From contig JAFULR010000005.1 in the NCBI GenBank assembly GCA_017483195.1, positions 34,749 to 98,748 on the forward strand: a DNA stretch of 64,000 bases, read 5' to 3'. The notes under the pieces are model-generated. The model saw only the letters and a list, made by a program, of their open reading frames with translations, was not told where the DNA came from and searched no databases. Of this stretch, positions 16,197 to 24,994 are shown one piece after another (position 1 is the first letter of the stretch; each line of letters starts with the position of its first letter). The translations under genes and the position numbers were made by a program. This DNA is from Clostridia bacterium. GTDB lineage: Bacteria; Bacillota; Clostridia; Oscillospirales; CAG-272.

Positions 16197-18148
16197 TACA
16201 GCACCTTTCTTTCTGTATCAGGGCTGTACGTAGCGAAGATCTGCTCAAAGTTGGTTGCTACGCTATCGTTTGCCATGGAGCTGTCACGCATAACGAAATA
16301 GTACGGCTTCTTCTTTGCAATAGCGGTGATGGTTTCCTCGCTGACGTTGCTATCGAAGCAAGCGTACAGGAAGCCATCGGCAACGTTGAATACCTTTTTG
16401 CCGGCGATAATCTCTTTCTCAATCTTGCTGGAGAGCAGCACGCCGAGGTCGAGCATGACCTGGAAAAGAAGATCTTCTGGCGTTCTGTCCTCTTTGATGT
16501 TGTCGGAGAGCATATCAAACATGTTTATTTCGTACTCGTCGGGAGTATAATAAACGTCCTTCATGTTAGAAGAATCCAGCTTGAGCACACGGAAGCCGGT
16601 ATCAAGGTTCTGAGCCATCATGCCGTTTTCTTCTTTGATCTTTGCACCGGCACGACGAATACGCTCCTTGCCAATTTCGCAAATAGTCCTATATCCTTGC
16701 TTATATGCAGGGGTCTTTTCTGCAATTGTTTCCGGAAGCTGTACCATAATAAATTTTCTATATAAGCTATCCTCAACATTCAATTGCATTACTGCATGAG
16801 CCGTTGTTGCAGAACCAGAGAAAAAGTCAAGAATAATATCATCATCGTTTTTGCAAAGCGTGCTGATAATTCTTTTTGCAACATAAACGGGTTTTGGATT
16901 ATCAAACGGCATCCCCATAGCATCATCGCTACCGCCAAAATACAACAAAGACGCAACTGCTTCTTCCATGTTGTCTTTTAAGAAGTATTTTTGTCTCGGT
17001 TGAGTGTTTTCATCAGCACCAAACTCGATTTTGTCTAAGGCTAACAGCTCATCCATCTTCTTATCCGTAAATCTCCAGCCTTTCTCGGGGACAGGACAAG
17101 GTTTATTTGTAATAGGATGAATCAACGGTCTATGAGAACGGGTTTCGGGCTTATCAGGAGCCGCCATGGAAACCGGCTGATATATTTTTCCTTGAGAATC
17201 AATCAAAGAATATGCACTTTCTCCACCAGAAAGCGACGACTTATTGTTTTTGATCCACTCTTTATATTCCATTCGAACTTTTTCGTTGACCGTTCCATAT
17301 TTTTTAATCAAAGATTCAACCTTTGAAATCATTTCGTCGGCATGCTCCTTTTTCTTCAAAAAAGGAACCGTGGCAAAAACGGAAATGTTTTTACAAAATA
17401 CAAGTATAGACTCATGTTGATATGCGACACCAGCAACTACACCTTTGGGGTTTCTCTTGTCCCAAACAATTGTGCCAAGTTCATTTTGAGCACCAAAAAT
17501 TTCTTTGCATACTGCCTGCATAGTATAGACTTCATTTTCATCTATATGAATGAATATCGCACCATCATCAGCAAGCAAGTCCTTCGCCAGTTTCAATCTC
17601 GGATAAATCATATTCAGCCAATCGGTATGGAAGCGACCATTACTTTCAGTGTTGGTGAAAAGTCTGTTACCGTCTTCATCGAGCTGACCACTATGTACAA
17701 GATATTCTTCAAGACTTTCAGAAAAATTATCTTTGTAAATAAAATCAACAGATGTATTATAGGGCGGGTCGATGTAGATCATCTTGATCTTGCCAAGATA
17801 GGTCTCCTGCAAGAGCTTGAGCACGGCAAGGTTGTCACCCTCAATATAGAGGTTCTGCGTGGTATCAAAGTCAACGCTCTCCTCTCTGCAAGGACGGAGC
17901 GTATCGCTAATAGGAGCGTTGGCCGCCAGGATGGACTTCTTCTTATCGGGCCAAGTGAACTGATAGCGTTCCTCTTTGCCTTCCACCACAACAGAGGAAA
18001 GCTCCTGCTTCAGCATATCAAAATCAATGGCGTACTCCAGCTCACCCGCGTCGTTCTTCCTTTCGGTCACGCAGTTCGGGAACAGAGCTCCAATCTTCTT
18101 TATATTGTCGTCCACTTTATTAAGACTGTGCATTTTCAGTTTGTCCAT
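16196..18148 (-). CDS. mod: Type III DNA adenine methyltransferase, Mod subunit
   Basis: A 650-aa N6-adenine methyltransferase of the beta class: the catalytic motif DPPYNTS (127-133) precedes the SAM-binding motif DFFSGSATTAHAV (441-453), with the target-recognition region between. Mod methylates one strand of an asymmetric site and supplies specificity to Res. ATG 18148 has the SD GGAGGAC. Its first 29 nt overlap the upstream RES-domain gene. It appears complete. The recognition sequence cannot be read from the protein. Confidence 0.96.
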   Translation of the reverse strand: MDKLKMHSLNKVDDNIKKIGALFPNCVTERKNDAGELEYAIDFDMLKQELSSVVVEGKEERYQFTWPDKKKSILAANAPISDTLRPCREESVDFDTTQNLYIEGDNLAVLKLLQETYLGKIKMIYIDPPYNTSVDFIYKDNFSESLEEYLVHSGQLDEDGNRLFTNTESNGRFHTDWLNMIYPRLKLAKDLLADDGAIFIHIDENEVYTMQAVCKEIFGAQNELGTIVWDKRNPKGVVAGVAYQHESILVFCKNISVFATVPFLKKKEHADEMISKVESLIKKYGTVNEKVRMEYKEWIKNNKSSLSGGESAYSLIDSQGKIYQPVSMAAPDKPETRSHRPLIHPITNKPCPVPEKGWRFTDKKMDELLALDKIEFGADENTQPRQKYFLKDNMEEAVASLLYFGGSDDAMGMPFDNPKPVYVAKRIISTLCKNDDDIILDFFSGSATTAHAVMQLNVEDSLYRKFIMVQLPETIAEKTPAYKQGYRTICEIGKERIRRAGAKIKEENGMMAQNLDTGFRVLKLDSSNMKDVYYTPDEYEINMFDMLSDNIKEDRTPEDLLFQVMLDLGVLLSSKIEKEIIAGKKVFNVADGFLYACFDSNVSEETITAIAKKKPYYFVMRDSSMANDSVATNFEQIFATYSPDTERKVL

Positions 18149-19133
18149 TTTTATCGTCCTCCGTCATTTTTGAGTTATCATTTGATGGGATCTCGTTTTT
18201 TTGTGCCTGAATTATTCCATAAATGTGAGCTTTTTTTGTTTGTATAGCATCTGCACTCAAATCAGGAATAGGTTTTGTTGATATTATTTTCTCTGCAGAA
18301 AAATCTATAAAATTAAGCTGTTGAGAATGTAACTGTAATATTTTGCTGCTAAAAAACACGATAGTATCCATAGAGCAATTAAAAATAACGTAATTATTAT
18401 TATTTGTAAAATGACTTTTATAACAAATACCATCGACACCATGCTTGCGAATTTCATCACTAATGAATTGAGTTATGTGATATTGTTTCGGGTCACTAAC
18501 TGGTGTAGTAAAACATTTTGCAATATAGTATTGATACCAATCGGGCAAAGATGATATCTCTAAGATTTCTTTTTCTTCAAATTGTATCATCTTTAGGTCT
18601 CGATTAATTGTAAATAAAGCTAATGAAATGTAATCTCCTATATTAGCTTTTATTTCACTTGCGGCAGTCGGTCCATTATCTGAACAATAAAAATATGATG
18701 AATATTGTCTATTGGCCCTCCCGTCAGAAGCAATACCCAAAGGTGGCTCCTTGGAATTGATCCAATCATATCCTTTCAAAAACTCACCTTCAAAATGAAT
18801 GCCCTTTTTGCAATCATAAATATCATTTATATCATTTATAATTCTTGCTCGATAAACCTTGGTGCCTTTCTTTATTTCAACAATATTTTTGTCGCTACAT
18901 AGGTTGTCGATTGATTTAAAGACAACCGAATTATATGCTTTTTCATAGTTTCTGTTTTCAAAGTCGGAAACAAACTCAGAAAAGTATATATTAGCTATAA
19001 CTTGTCCCCATATTTTTGCAATTTGCTCCGCACTTTTAACAAGGTTATCAGAAATATCATCTAAGCCTATGAGTTTTAAATCCGAAGGATCAATGCCATA
19101 TTTTTCAAGAATTTCTTTAGTTGTCTGATTCAT
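18120..19133 (-). CDS. RES-domain protein (NAD+-degrading fold) within the R-M operon
   Basis: A 337-aa protein. Residues ~85-275 match the RES fold: Arg in KVYRARI (about 93-99), the RANRQYSSYFYCS segment, Glu160 in TAASEI, and a later Ser-containing helix before GVDGICY. RES proteins of toxin-antitoxin systems hydrolyse or phosphorolyse NAD+. The N-terminal 85 residues are helical and specific to this protein. It overlaps mod by 29 nt and DUF4391 by 4 nt, so it is built into the operon. No typical Xre antitoxin pair is adjacent, which suggests control by the R-M complex instead. Family call fairly sure; role inferred. Confidence 0.75.
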   Translation of the reverse strand: MNQTTKEILEKYGIDPSDLKLIGLDDISDNLVKSAEQIAKIWGQVIANIYFSEFVSDFENRNYEKAYNSVVFKSIDNLCSDKNIVEIKKGTKVYRARIINDINDIYDCKKGIHFEGEFLKGYDWINSKEPPLGIASDGRANRQYSSYFYCSDNGPTAASEIKANIGDYISLALFTINRDLKMIQFEEKEILEISSLPDWYQYYIAKCFTTPVSDPKQYHITQFISDEIRKHGVDGICYKSHFTNNNNYVIFNCSMDTIVFFSSKILQLHSQQLNFIDFSAEKIISTKPIPDLSADAIQTKKAHIYGIIQAQKNEIPSNDNSKMTEDDKNGQTENAQS

Positions 19134-19735
19134 ATTACACCTTCTAAGCTTTTGAGTTTGTTAATTTTTTCTACCAGCTCAAACTTTTTCTTCGGCTGCT
19201 TTTCCTTACGTGCAAGAGCATCAAGACGTTCAATTTCCTTTAGGATTTGACTTTTCTTTTCATCGTGAGCGATTTGCTCTTCCAAAGAATGTTCTCCCTC
19301 AACCTCAATATTGCCAATTTGGATAACCAAGTTATCCCAAACGTCATCCATATTCAGTCCTTTAAGGAAAAGCTTACAATCATCCGCGGGCATCCACTCA
19401 CTTTGGATGAGTTTAGTATGATATACTGCAAGGCGGCGTTCCGAGGCGCATTCCAATAATAAAACCATACTTTGATTTATAAGTTTATTTATTTGTGCTA
19501 TCGTAGCTTCCTTGTAATCCTTGTGCTTCAAGGAAACAAGTAAAACGTAAATAGCAGGAACGTTGTCCCCTGCCGCAATAGTTGTTGTCGCAGGAGAAAT
19601 TTCAGAGACGATAGTGATCCTCGATATATCTGCGTCAAACTTGTCCTTGGCAGCAGTATTCATATTAAATTTTAAATATATTGCCTTTTTGGGCAACTGC
19701 TTTGACAACTCTGTGGATTTTGGTAAACCGAGCAT
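19130..19735 (-). CDS. DUF4391 family protein
   Basis: A protein of about 201 residues matching DUF4391 as I remember it: it opens MLGLPKSTELSKQLPK, then VYVLLVSLK-type strands and a Lys/Glu-rich C-terminal coiled coil. The family is found beside helicase and type III methyltransferase genes; its biochemical role is unknown to me. ATG 19735 is preferred to GTG 19738 for SD spacing (GGAGGAATAGTG). It overlaps the RES gene by 4 nt (ATGA). Confidence 0.75.
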   Translation of the reverse strand: MLGLPKSTELSKQLPKKAIYLKFNMNTAAKDKFDADISRITIVSEISPATTTIAAGDNVPAIYVLLVSLKHKDYKEATIAQINKLINQSMVLLLECASERRLAVYHTKLIQSEWMPADDCKLFLKGLNMDDVWDNLVIQIGNIEVEGEHSLEEQIAHDEKKSQILKEIERLDALARKEKQPKKKFELVEKINKLKSLEGVI

Positions 19736-19754
19736 CACTATTCCTCCTTTTTGA

Positions 19755-22700
19755 TCAAATTTTTATAATTTCACAAGGGATACTTGCCTCCTTAGCACGC
19801 TGAATCATATCGGCAGTACCGGGTGATCTGCCGTCCCAGAACACAATTACAGCATCGGCCCTTTCAGCCATCTTCTTATTGCGTATGGGACCCGCAGCAG
19901 AATCGTATTTATTCCAATTTGCCGGATAATGTTCAACCTTTAATCCGTGCTTCGATGCATATGCAAGTCCCATAGCATCTGCTCCGCGAGCATCTCCACA
20001 CAATATGGTTACGTTGTACTTATCAATCTTATCTGCAAGATACTTTTCCAAAGTATCGGATACAAAATTATAGTTATTAAAGTATCTTGTGCCTGCAACA
20101 ACAAGTCTAAAGTCCTTCTTAATGCTTTGTGCGTTTTTATTATCCTGTACTACTAAGAAACAGACAAGCTCAAAATCATCAAGCCCTTGGATTTGATTTG
20201 ATAAGAAGCTTACCTGTGAACCACCGAGAAAGCTGTCAATATCGCTTTCCTCTTTTACTTCAATAATAGAAGAAATGGCTTCACCAAGCAATTTGGAATA
20301 CTTAGTCATCTCTTTTCCGTCTTTAGTTTCCCTATTGAATGGTTTGTATGCTTTTGCAATTGGTTCATTACTTCCCTTGCAAAGATATCTCATTTTATCA
20401 AGCATATCCTTTGGCGCAAGGTGGTTACAAACAACTTGTCCATCATTTTGGATGTACACCATATAAAACGGATGGAGTCTGTTTTGATTATCAATATTTA
20501 CAGAGTTAGAACGGTTTTTTAGAACATATATCACACCCGCGGGTGTTTCATCATTCGCAGGAACTACGGAATGCAAACCAAATGGAGCTTTGTCCACATT
20601 TGAATGATTCTTAACGTATTCCAACAAGTCAAGACGAAACTCGTTAAGTCCAAGATCCATGATGGATATTCCACTTGACATTTCTTCGATGTCCACAACC
20701 TCTTCCTGCAAGCGTTTCAACTGTGCCTTGCGGTATTCAAGGTCTGTCTTTTCGTCCTCACTGATAAGGTTTTCATCGCCCGTAGCGGCCATATTAACTA
20801 TCTTCATACGAGTTTCGACCTTAGCTTTAAGGTCAATATACTCATCCAAGGAAACGTCAGGCCAAAAGTTTACAAGCTGAATAACCGTATTCTTGGAACC
20901 AATACGGTCAATACGTCCAAATCGCTGAATAATACGCACCGGATTCCAATGTATATCGTAGTTAATAAGATAGTCGCAGTCCTGCAAGTTTTGACCTTCT
21001 GAAATACAGTCGGTAGCAATCAAAACATCAATCTCCGTCTTATCGCCTGGCATAAGGAGTTCTTTATCCTTAGATATGGGTGAAAAGCACGTAAGCACAG
21101 TGTTCAAGTCATTACGTATATTAGCCGTTGTTCTGCCATCAACTGAGCCCGTAATCATAGCGGTATGAAGCCCAAACTTTGTTTTCACAAATAGACTTAT
21201 ATTTTCAAATAGATATTTAGCTGTATCCGCAAAAGCAGTGAAAATAATCACTTTCTTATTTCCTGCGTTAATAGGATTACTAATTTTATTTGCAAGCGTT
21301 TTTATCAACTCTTGAAGCTTGCTGTCATGTTCAGGCGTGATATCAGAAACCATAAGAGTAATAAGATCTAAAACTTCCTTATCCTTTACGAGTGTTCTTT
21401 TCCATGACACGTAATCCATATCGGCAAGTTCAATTTTAACCTTTTTACCAAACGAGAACAGATCGTCATTCATATCCTCGCTATCGAATTCATCGATATT
21501 ACTTATGTCTGTTAAAGTTAACTCTGCGGGTGCGATGGCATCATATTTATTGATTGTATCAATAGTAGTAGCAATTAATTGACTAATTCTTTGAAGCGTC
21601 AAACTGAAAGCATATACAGAGCTTTCCATACGTTTCATAAGGTTTATAGCCATAAGTCTTCTGATACCTTGCTCACGGTTTTTCTGCGTAAAACCAACAC
21701 TGACCTTGCTATCATCGTATAGCTCAGCATATTTATCGACTTTGCTTGGCAAAATAAAGTGAGAAGGTGTATATATAGAAAGCGTCAGAAGCATTAACTG
21801 CTCAAATATTTCGTTATAGTTAATTGCTTTTTTGAGGTCTGTAAGAGGTGGTCTCACAGAAACCGGGGGCAACCTCGTTGGGAACGTTCCGATATCAGCA
21901 GTATCATAATACTTTTGAATATGCTTTCTGGAACGTGCGATGGTTACCGAGTCAAGAACTTCAAAAAAGTCAAAATCGAGCATTTTAAGAAGGTTTTCCG
22001 TTATTCTATCTTCAGGCTCAAATTTACTCCAGTTTGTAAACGCTCTTTGAGCATTGCGGAAAATATCATCAATAGAACGGCTCGTATTAAGCTTACTATC
22101 AATAAGAGAGGAATCTCCTTCATAAGCAAGGGCAAGCTGATTTTTAAGATCGTTAAATCTATTATTTACAGGCGTTGCTGAAAGCATAAGAACCTTTGTC
22201 TTTACACCCTTACGTATAACTTTATTAAGAAGTCTAAGGTATCTATTCTCCTTTTCGTCCTCGCCACCCGTTAACTTACCGCCATTGCGGAAATTGTGCG
22301 ATTCATCTATGACTATAAGGTCATAGTTGCCCCAATTCAAACGGTCAAGATCAAGACCGTTTGAAAGGCCGTGTGTTCTTGACAAGTCAGTATGATAAAG
22401 TACGTCATAACGAAGCCTATCGCAAGCAATAGGGTTATTTACGTAATTGTCTTTATATGTATTCCAGTTATTAGTAAGTTTCTTTGGACAAAGAACGAGC
22501 ACAGACTTGTTCTTATTTTCATAATACTTTATAACAGCCAAAGCTGTAAAGGTTTTACCAAGACCAACAGAGTCAGCCAAGATACATCCATTGTATTTTT
22601 CGAGTTTATTAATAATTGCAAGAGCAGCATCTTTTTGGAAAATATAGAGCATGTTCCAAATCTTACTTTCTTTGAAACCCGTAGCTTCGTTAGGAAGAAC

Positions 22701-23375
22701 GTCTTCGGAAATATCCTCTAAAAACTCATTGAAGATATTATATAGAGTTACGAAATATATGAATTCAGGAGAGTTTTCATTATATGCGGCCGATATACTT
22801 TCAATAAGCTCGTCTGTCACATCTTGCAATATTTTCTTATTATTCCAAATTTCATCAAATTTATCAATATAAAAACGACTGTTTTCTGATGATGTTGTCT
22901 TTACAATGGCAGAGAACATATTATTGCCGCGTTCACATCCCAAATCTACGGTTGTAAATCCATTAATAGGCGAATAACTCGTTTCATCAACATTAATAAA
23001 GCCCATAAGATTATCTGCTGTGATATTGGACTTGAATGTAACCTTTTCTCTTATCCACTCAGCGCATTCTTTAGCAATCGCTTTTTGTGTCATCTCATTT
23101 CTAAGCTTGACCTCAAACTCTGTGCCATATATACTTTTTTCTCTATTGAGCCTTGGAATATAGAATTCTCTGCTTTCTCTTTTTGTAGAGTCGGTAATAA
23201 ATGTAGGAGACGTGAAAATAAAACGAAGTTCTTCAATATCTTCAAGCTCATTTTTTAATTCTTGAAAAGCATACATTGAAAAACACGCAGCAGCTATTGA
23301 TATCTTACTTCCCTTTTCAATAGTATAACTCAAATCATCTTTGAGGGTCTGATTAACATTATCTAAAAGCTTCAC
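19755..23375 (-). CDS. PLD-like/SNF2-type helicase with C-terminal SLOG (DUF2493-like) domain
   Basis: A 1206-aa protein. The N-terminal ~20-170 looks like the phospholipase-D-like module seen in related helicases. The SF2 helicase core has Walker A DSVGLGKT (268-275), DESH (about 357), SATPVNNR, and in the second RecA domain ATDCISEGQNLQ and RFGRIDRIGS. The last ~120 residues are a Rossmann-like domain: VVAGTR, GDARGADAMGLAYA, HYPANW, AAGPIRNKKM, DAVIVFWDG, close to the DUF2493/YspA branch of SLOG. SLOG domains bind nucleotide-type ligands. It starts with GTG behind GAGGGAT and follows the Xre gene by 10 bp. The fusion suggests a ligand-gated helicase. Confidence 0.9.
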   Translation of the reverse strand: MKLLDNVNQTLKDDLSYTIEKGSKISIAAACFSMYAFQELKNELEDIEELRFIFTSPTFITDSTKRESREFYIPRLNREKSIYGTEFEVKLRNEMTQKAIAKECAEWIREKVTFKSNITADNLMGFINVDETSYSPINGFTTVDLGCERGNNMFSAIVKTTSSENSRFYIDKFDEIWNNKKILQDVTDELIESISAAYNENSPEFIYFVTLYNIFNEFLEDISEDVLPNEATGFKESKIWNMLYIFQKDAALAIINKLEKYNGCILADSVGLGKTFTALAVIKYYENKNKSVLVLCPKKLTNNWNTYKDNYVNNPIACDRLRYDVLYHTDLSRTHGLSNGLDLDRLNWGNYDLIVIDESHNFRNGGKLTGGEDEKENRYLRLLNKVIRKGVKTKVLMLSATPVNNRFNDLKNQLALAYEGDSSLIDSKLNTSRSIDDIFRNAQRAFTNWSKFEPEDRITENLLKMLDFDFFEVLDSVTIARSRKHIQKYYDTADIGTFPTRLPPVSVRPPLTDLKKAINYNEIFEQLMLLTLSIYTPSHFILPSKVDKYAELYDDSKVSVGFTQKNREQGIRRLMAINLMKRMESSVYAFSLTLQRISQLIATTIDTINKYDAIAPAELTLTDISNIDEFDSEDMNDDLFSFGKKVKIELADMDYVSWKRTLVKDKEVLDLITLMVSDITPEHDSKLQELIKTLANKISNPINAGNKKVIIFTAFADTAKYLFENISLFVKTKFGLHTAMITGSVDGRTTANIRNDLNTVLTCFSPISKDKELLMPGDKTEIDVLIATDCISEGQNLQDCDYLINYDIHWNPVRIIQRFGRIDRIGSKNTVIQLVNFWPDVSLDEYIDLKAKVETRMKIVNMAATGDENLISEDEKTDLEYRKAQLKRLQEEVVDIEEMSSGISIMDLGLNEFRLDLLEYVKNHSNVDKAPFGLHSVVPANDETPAGVIYVLKNRSNSVNIDNQNRLHPFYMVYIQNDGQVVCNHLAPKDMLDKMRYLCKGSNEPIAKAYKPFNRETKDGKEMTKYSKLLGEAISSIIEVKEESDIDSFLGGSQVSFLSNQIQGLDDFELVCFLVVQDNKNAQSIKKDFRLVVAGTRYFNNYNFVSDTLEKYLADKIDKYNVTILCGDARGADAMGLAYASKHGLKVEHYPANWNKYDSAAGPIRNKKMAERADAVIVFWDGRSPGTADMIQRAKEASIPCEIIKI

Positions 23376-23385
23376 AATATATCCC

Positions 23386-23604
23386 TCACTCTGCTACGTT
23401 AGTGCCCGGTACCATTTCCATAATGTCACCCACATCGACCTGCAACGCATTGCATATTCTTGCAAGTACTTCAGTTGACACATTAACATCATTACCCATT
23501 TTTGCAATAGTTGCCTTGCTAACACCAGAAAGCTCTGCAAGATCCTTCTTTTTCATCTTGCGATCTATAAGTAATTTCCACAACTTGTTATAACAAACAG
23601 CCAT
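23386..23604 (-). CDS. Xre-family HTH regulator of the R-M operon
   Basis: A 72-aa Cro/CI-type repressor: the HTH lies at about residues 18-45 (KKKDLAELSGVSKATIAKM), ending with the usual ICNALQVDVGDIMEM helix. ATG 23604 is chosen because GAGAGGTG precedes it. It is the first gene of the operon and probably autoregulates it, like the controller (C) proteins that delay restriction until methylation is complete. A palindrome upstream is a candidate operator. Confidence 0.9.
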   Translation of the reverse strand: MAVCYNKLWKLLIDRKMKKKDLAELSGVSKATIAKMGNDVNVSTEVLARICNALQVDVGDIMEMVPGTNVAE

Positions 23605-23638
23605 AATACACCTCTCAACTAAAAATAGCATTAAGATA

Positions 23639-23667
23639 ATAATAGCACAAATATATAAATTAATCAA
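23639..23667 (-). promoter_or_regulatory. Promoter of the R-M operon
   Basis: On the - strand, TTGATT (complement of 23662-23667), a 17-bp spacer and TATTAT (complement of 23639-23644) lie 35 bp upstream of the regulator start. It is the best sigma-A match before the nine-gene operon running to 12317. Confidence 0.7.
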
Positions 23668-23687
23668 CATATTTCGAAGCAAAAAAG

Positions 23688-23713
23688 TGTAGAAATGTAT
23701 AAAAAAGTCTACA
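23688..23713. promoter_or_regulatory. Candidate operator for the Xre regulator
   Basis: TGTAGA (23688-23693) and TCTACA (23708-23713) form an inverted repeat with a 14-bp AT-rich spacer, about 20 bp upstream of the -35 element. The arms match the size expected for an Xre dimer site. The assignment rests on position and symmetry. Confidence 0.5.
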
Positions 23714-23727
23714 TTTATAGATTTTTA

Positions 23728-24585
23728 TTATATCTGCCACCCCTCGAACTCTATCTCATTCTCTTTTATCTCGGTGACGATTGCATAGAGCTTTCTGCCG
23801 AGCTTGAGGGCGGTAGTGAGGGGGATGGTGTCTGATTTGCAGACGGTTGCGACGTGAGAGTCTTTACGGATGAGAGCAACGGAATTGTTCTCTACAAGGG
23901 CGAGGTCGAAGGTGTCGCCGACATCTATTTTTTCTGCCATCTCTTTCCTCTTTATTTCCGCAATCATTCGTTTGCGGATCCAAGTATCACCTGGATTTTT
24001 TGGAGTGGATTTGGGAGAGTTTTCTTTTGATTTTTCGTCCTTTTTCAACGCTTCAACGCGCACGTTTTCTTGCAAGATCTCTTTTGCTTTCTCTCCTTTT
24101 TCTTCCGCTTTGTCGGTGATTGCGGATTGAGTTGAGGGAGATTTGGCAGAGAGATTCTCAGTCTTTTTCTCTATCTTTTTCTCTATCTTTTTCTCTGCCT
24201 TTGCTTCATTTTTTGCTTCTTTTTGAGAAGAAATTACGGAAGATTTTGCAGAGGTTGAAGATGCTCGTTTAGCCGCAGCTTGTGCTACGGCTGTTTTTAT
24301 TCTCTTGCTTCTTTTCGCCCTTTTGAAAAGTCCCCAAGGCGCTAAAAGGAAAGTCAAGCTCGCCACGAAAAATTTAGCCATTTTATCAAGCAAAATAGCG
24401 TTGCTGCTTCTTGCTTTTTGGCGCTTTTTGACCATGTATAACGGGTGATGTTTGCGGCGCTCATATTCACGTCGTTTCTGTCTTTCTATTTTTCGTTGAC
24501 GGTCGCTTTTGCGTTTGCTTGAACCGAATAGAATCATAGCACTAAACGAACGCAGCCACCATTTGAACCATCTTTTGAATGACAT
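23728..24585 (-). CDS. Highly charged Lys/Glu-rich protein, unknown
   Basis: A 285-aa protein. The N-terminal 60 residues are strongly basic with Trp/Phe (FKRWFKWWLRSF); a hydrophobic stretch ([18 protein letters not shown], about 69-86) may touch the membrane. Residues ~90-200 are low-complexity Lys/Glu/Ser/Ala with likely coiled coil (KIEKKIEKKTE). The last ~65 residues form a compact beta domain (VGDTFDLALVENNSVALI). I recognise no family for the whole. It is followed within 6 bp by another hypothetical gene of the same operon as the WYL regulator. Confidence 0.7.
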   Translation of the reverse strand: MSFKRWFKWWLRSFSAMILFGSSKRKSDRQRKIERQKRREYERRKHHPLYMVKKRQKARSSNAILLDKMAKFFVASLTFLLAPWGLFKRAKRSKRIKTAVAQAAAKRASSTSAKSSVISSQKEAKNEAKAEKKIEKKIEKKTENLSAKSPSTQSAITDKAEEKGEKAKEILQENVRVEALKKDEKSKENSPKSTPKNPGDTWIRKRMIAEIKRKEMAEKIDVGDTFDLALVENNSVALIRKDSHVATVCKSDTIPLTTALKLGRKLYAIVTEIKENEIEFEGWQI

Positions 24586-24591
24586 ATTTTC

Positions 24592-24990
24592 TCACTCTTC
24601 TTCCTTAAAAGGATTATGCTCGGGGCAAATAATACCTATGATAAATTGCTTTACTAACGTTGACATTTTGTCAGGACAACTATAAAAATGGAACCTGCTC
24701 GGATGGATATATGTGTTTCTAACATACAATCCGTAATTCAAGTGATATTCTTCTATATCCTTGTGCTCTGCTATATATACAAGATCCTCAACTGTCATCT
24801 CTCTAATACAGTCCAATGCAATTTCCAAAGCCCATTGTTCCGTTCCGGTAAATGCGCAATTTTGAATAATTCTACTATACAGTTCTATCGCCTGCTCTTC
24901 GTTTTCTGCAGGTATAAAATGAAGATGCTCACATCTTTTACTATATCGATAGCAATTCCTGTACTGTAAAAGTTCGTGTAATCCTTTCAT
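24592..24990 (-). CDS. Hypothetical protein (132 aa)
   Basis: A soluble protein with helical repeats (ENEEQAIELYSRII, ALEIALDCIREM) and a C-terminal segment with YGLYVRNTYIHPSRFHFYS and FIIGIICPEHNPF. The YGLYVRN...W/F pattern is vaguely like small DUF6794-type proteins, but I cannot assign it. The SD is weak. It lies 4 bp after the WYL regulator gene and 6 bp before the charged protein, so the three share an operon. Confidence 0.65.
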   Translation of the reverse strand: MKGLHELLQYRNCYRYSKRCEHLHFIPAENEEQAIELYSRIIQNCAFTGTEQWALEIALDCIREMTVEDLVYIAEHKDIEEYHLNYGLYVRNTYIHPSRFHFYSCPDKMSTLVKQFIIGIICPEHNPFKEEE

Positions 24991-24994
24991 AATC

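Noticed and set aside
17342..18247. 301-codon + strand frame antisense to mod
   Set aside because: Fully antisense to the methyltransferase gene with clear catalytic motifs; a chance open frame.
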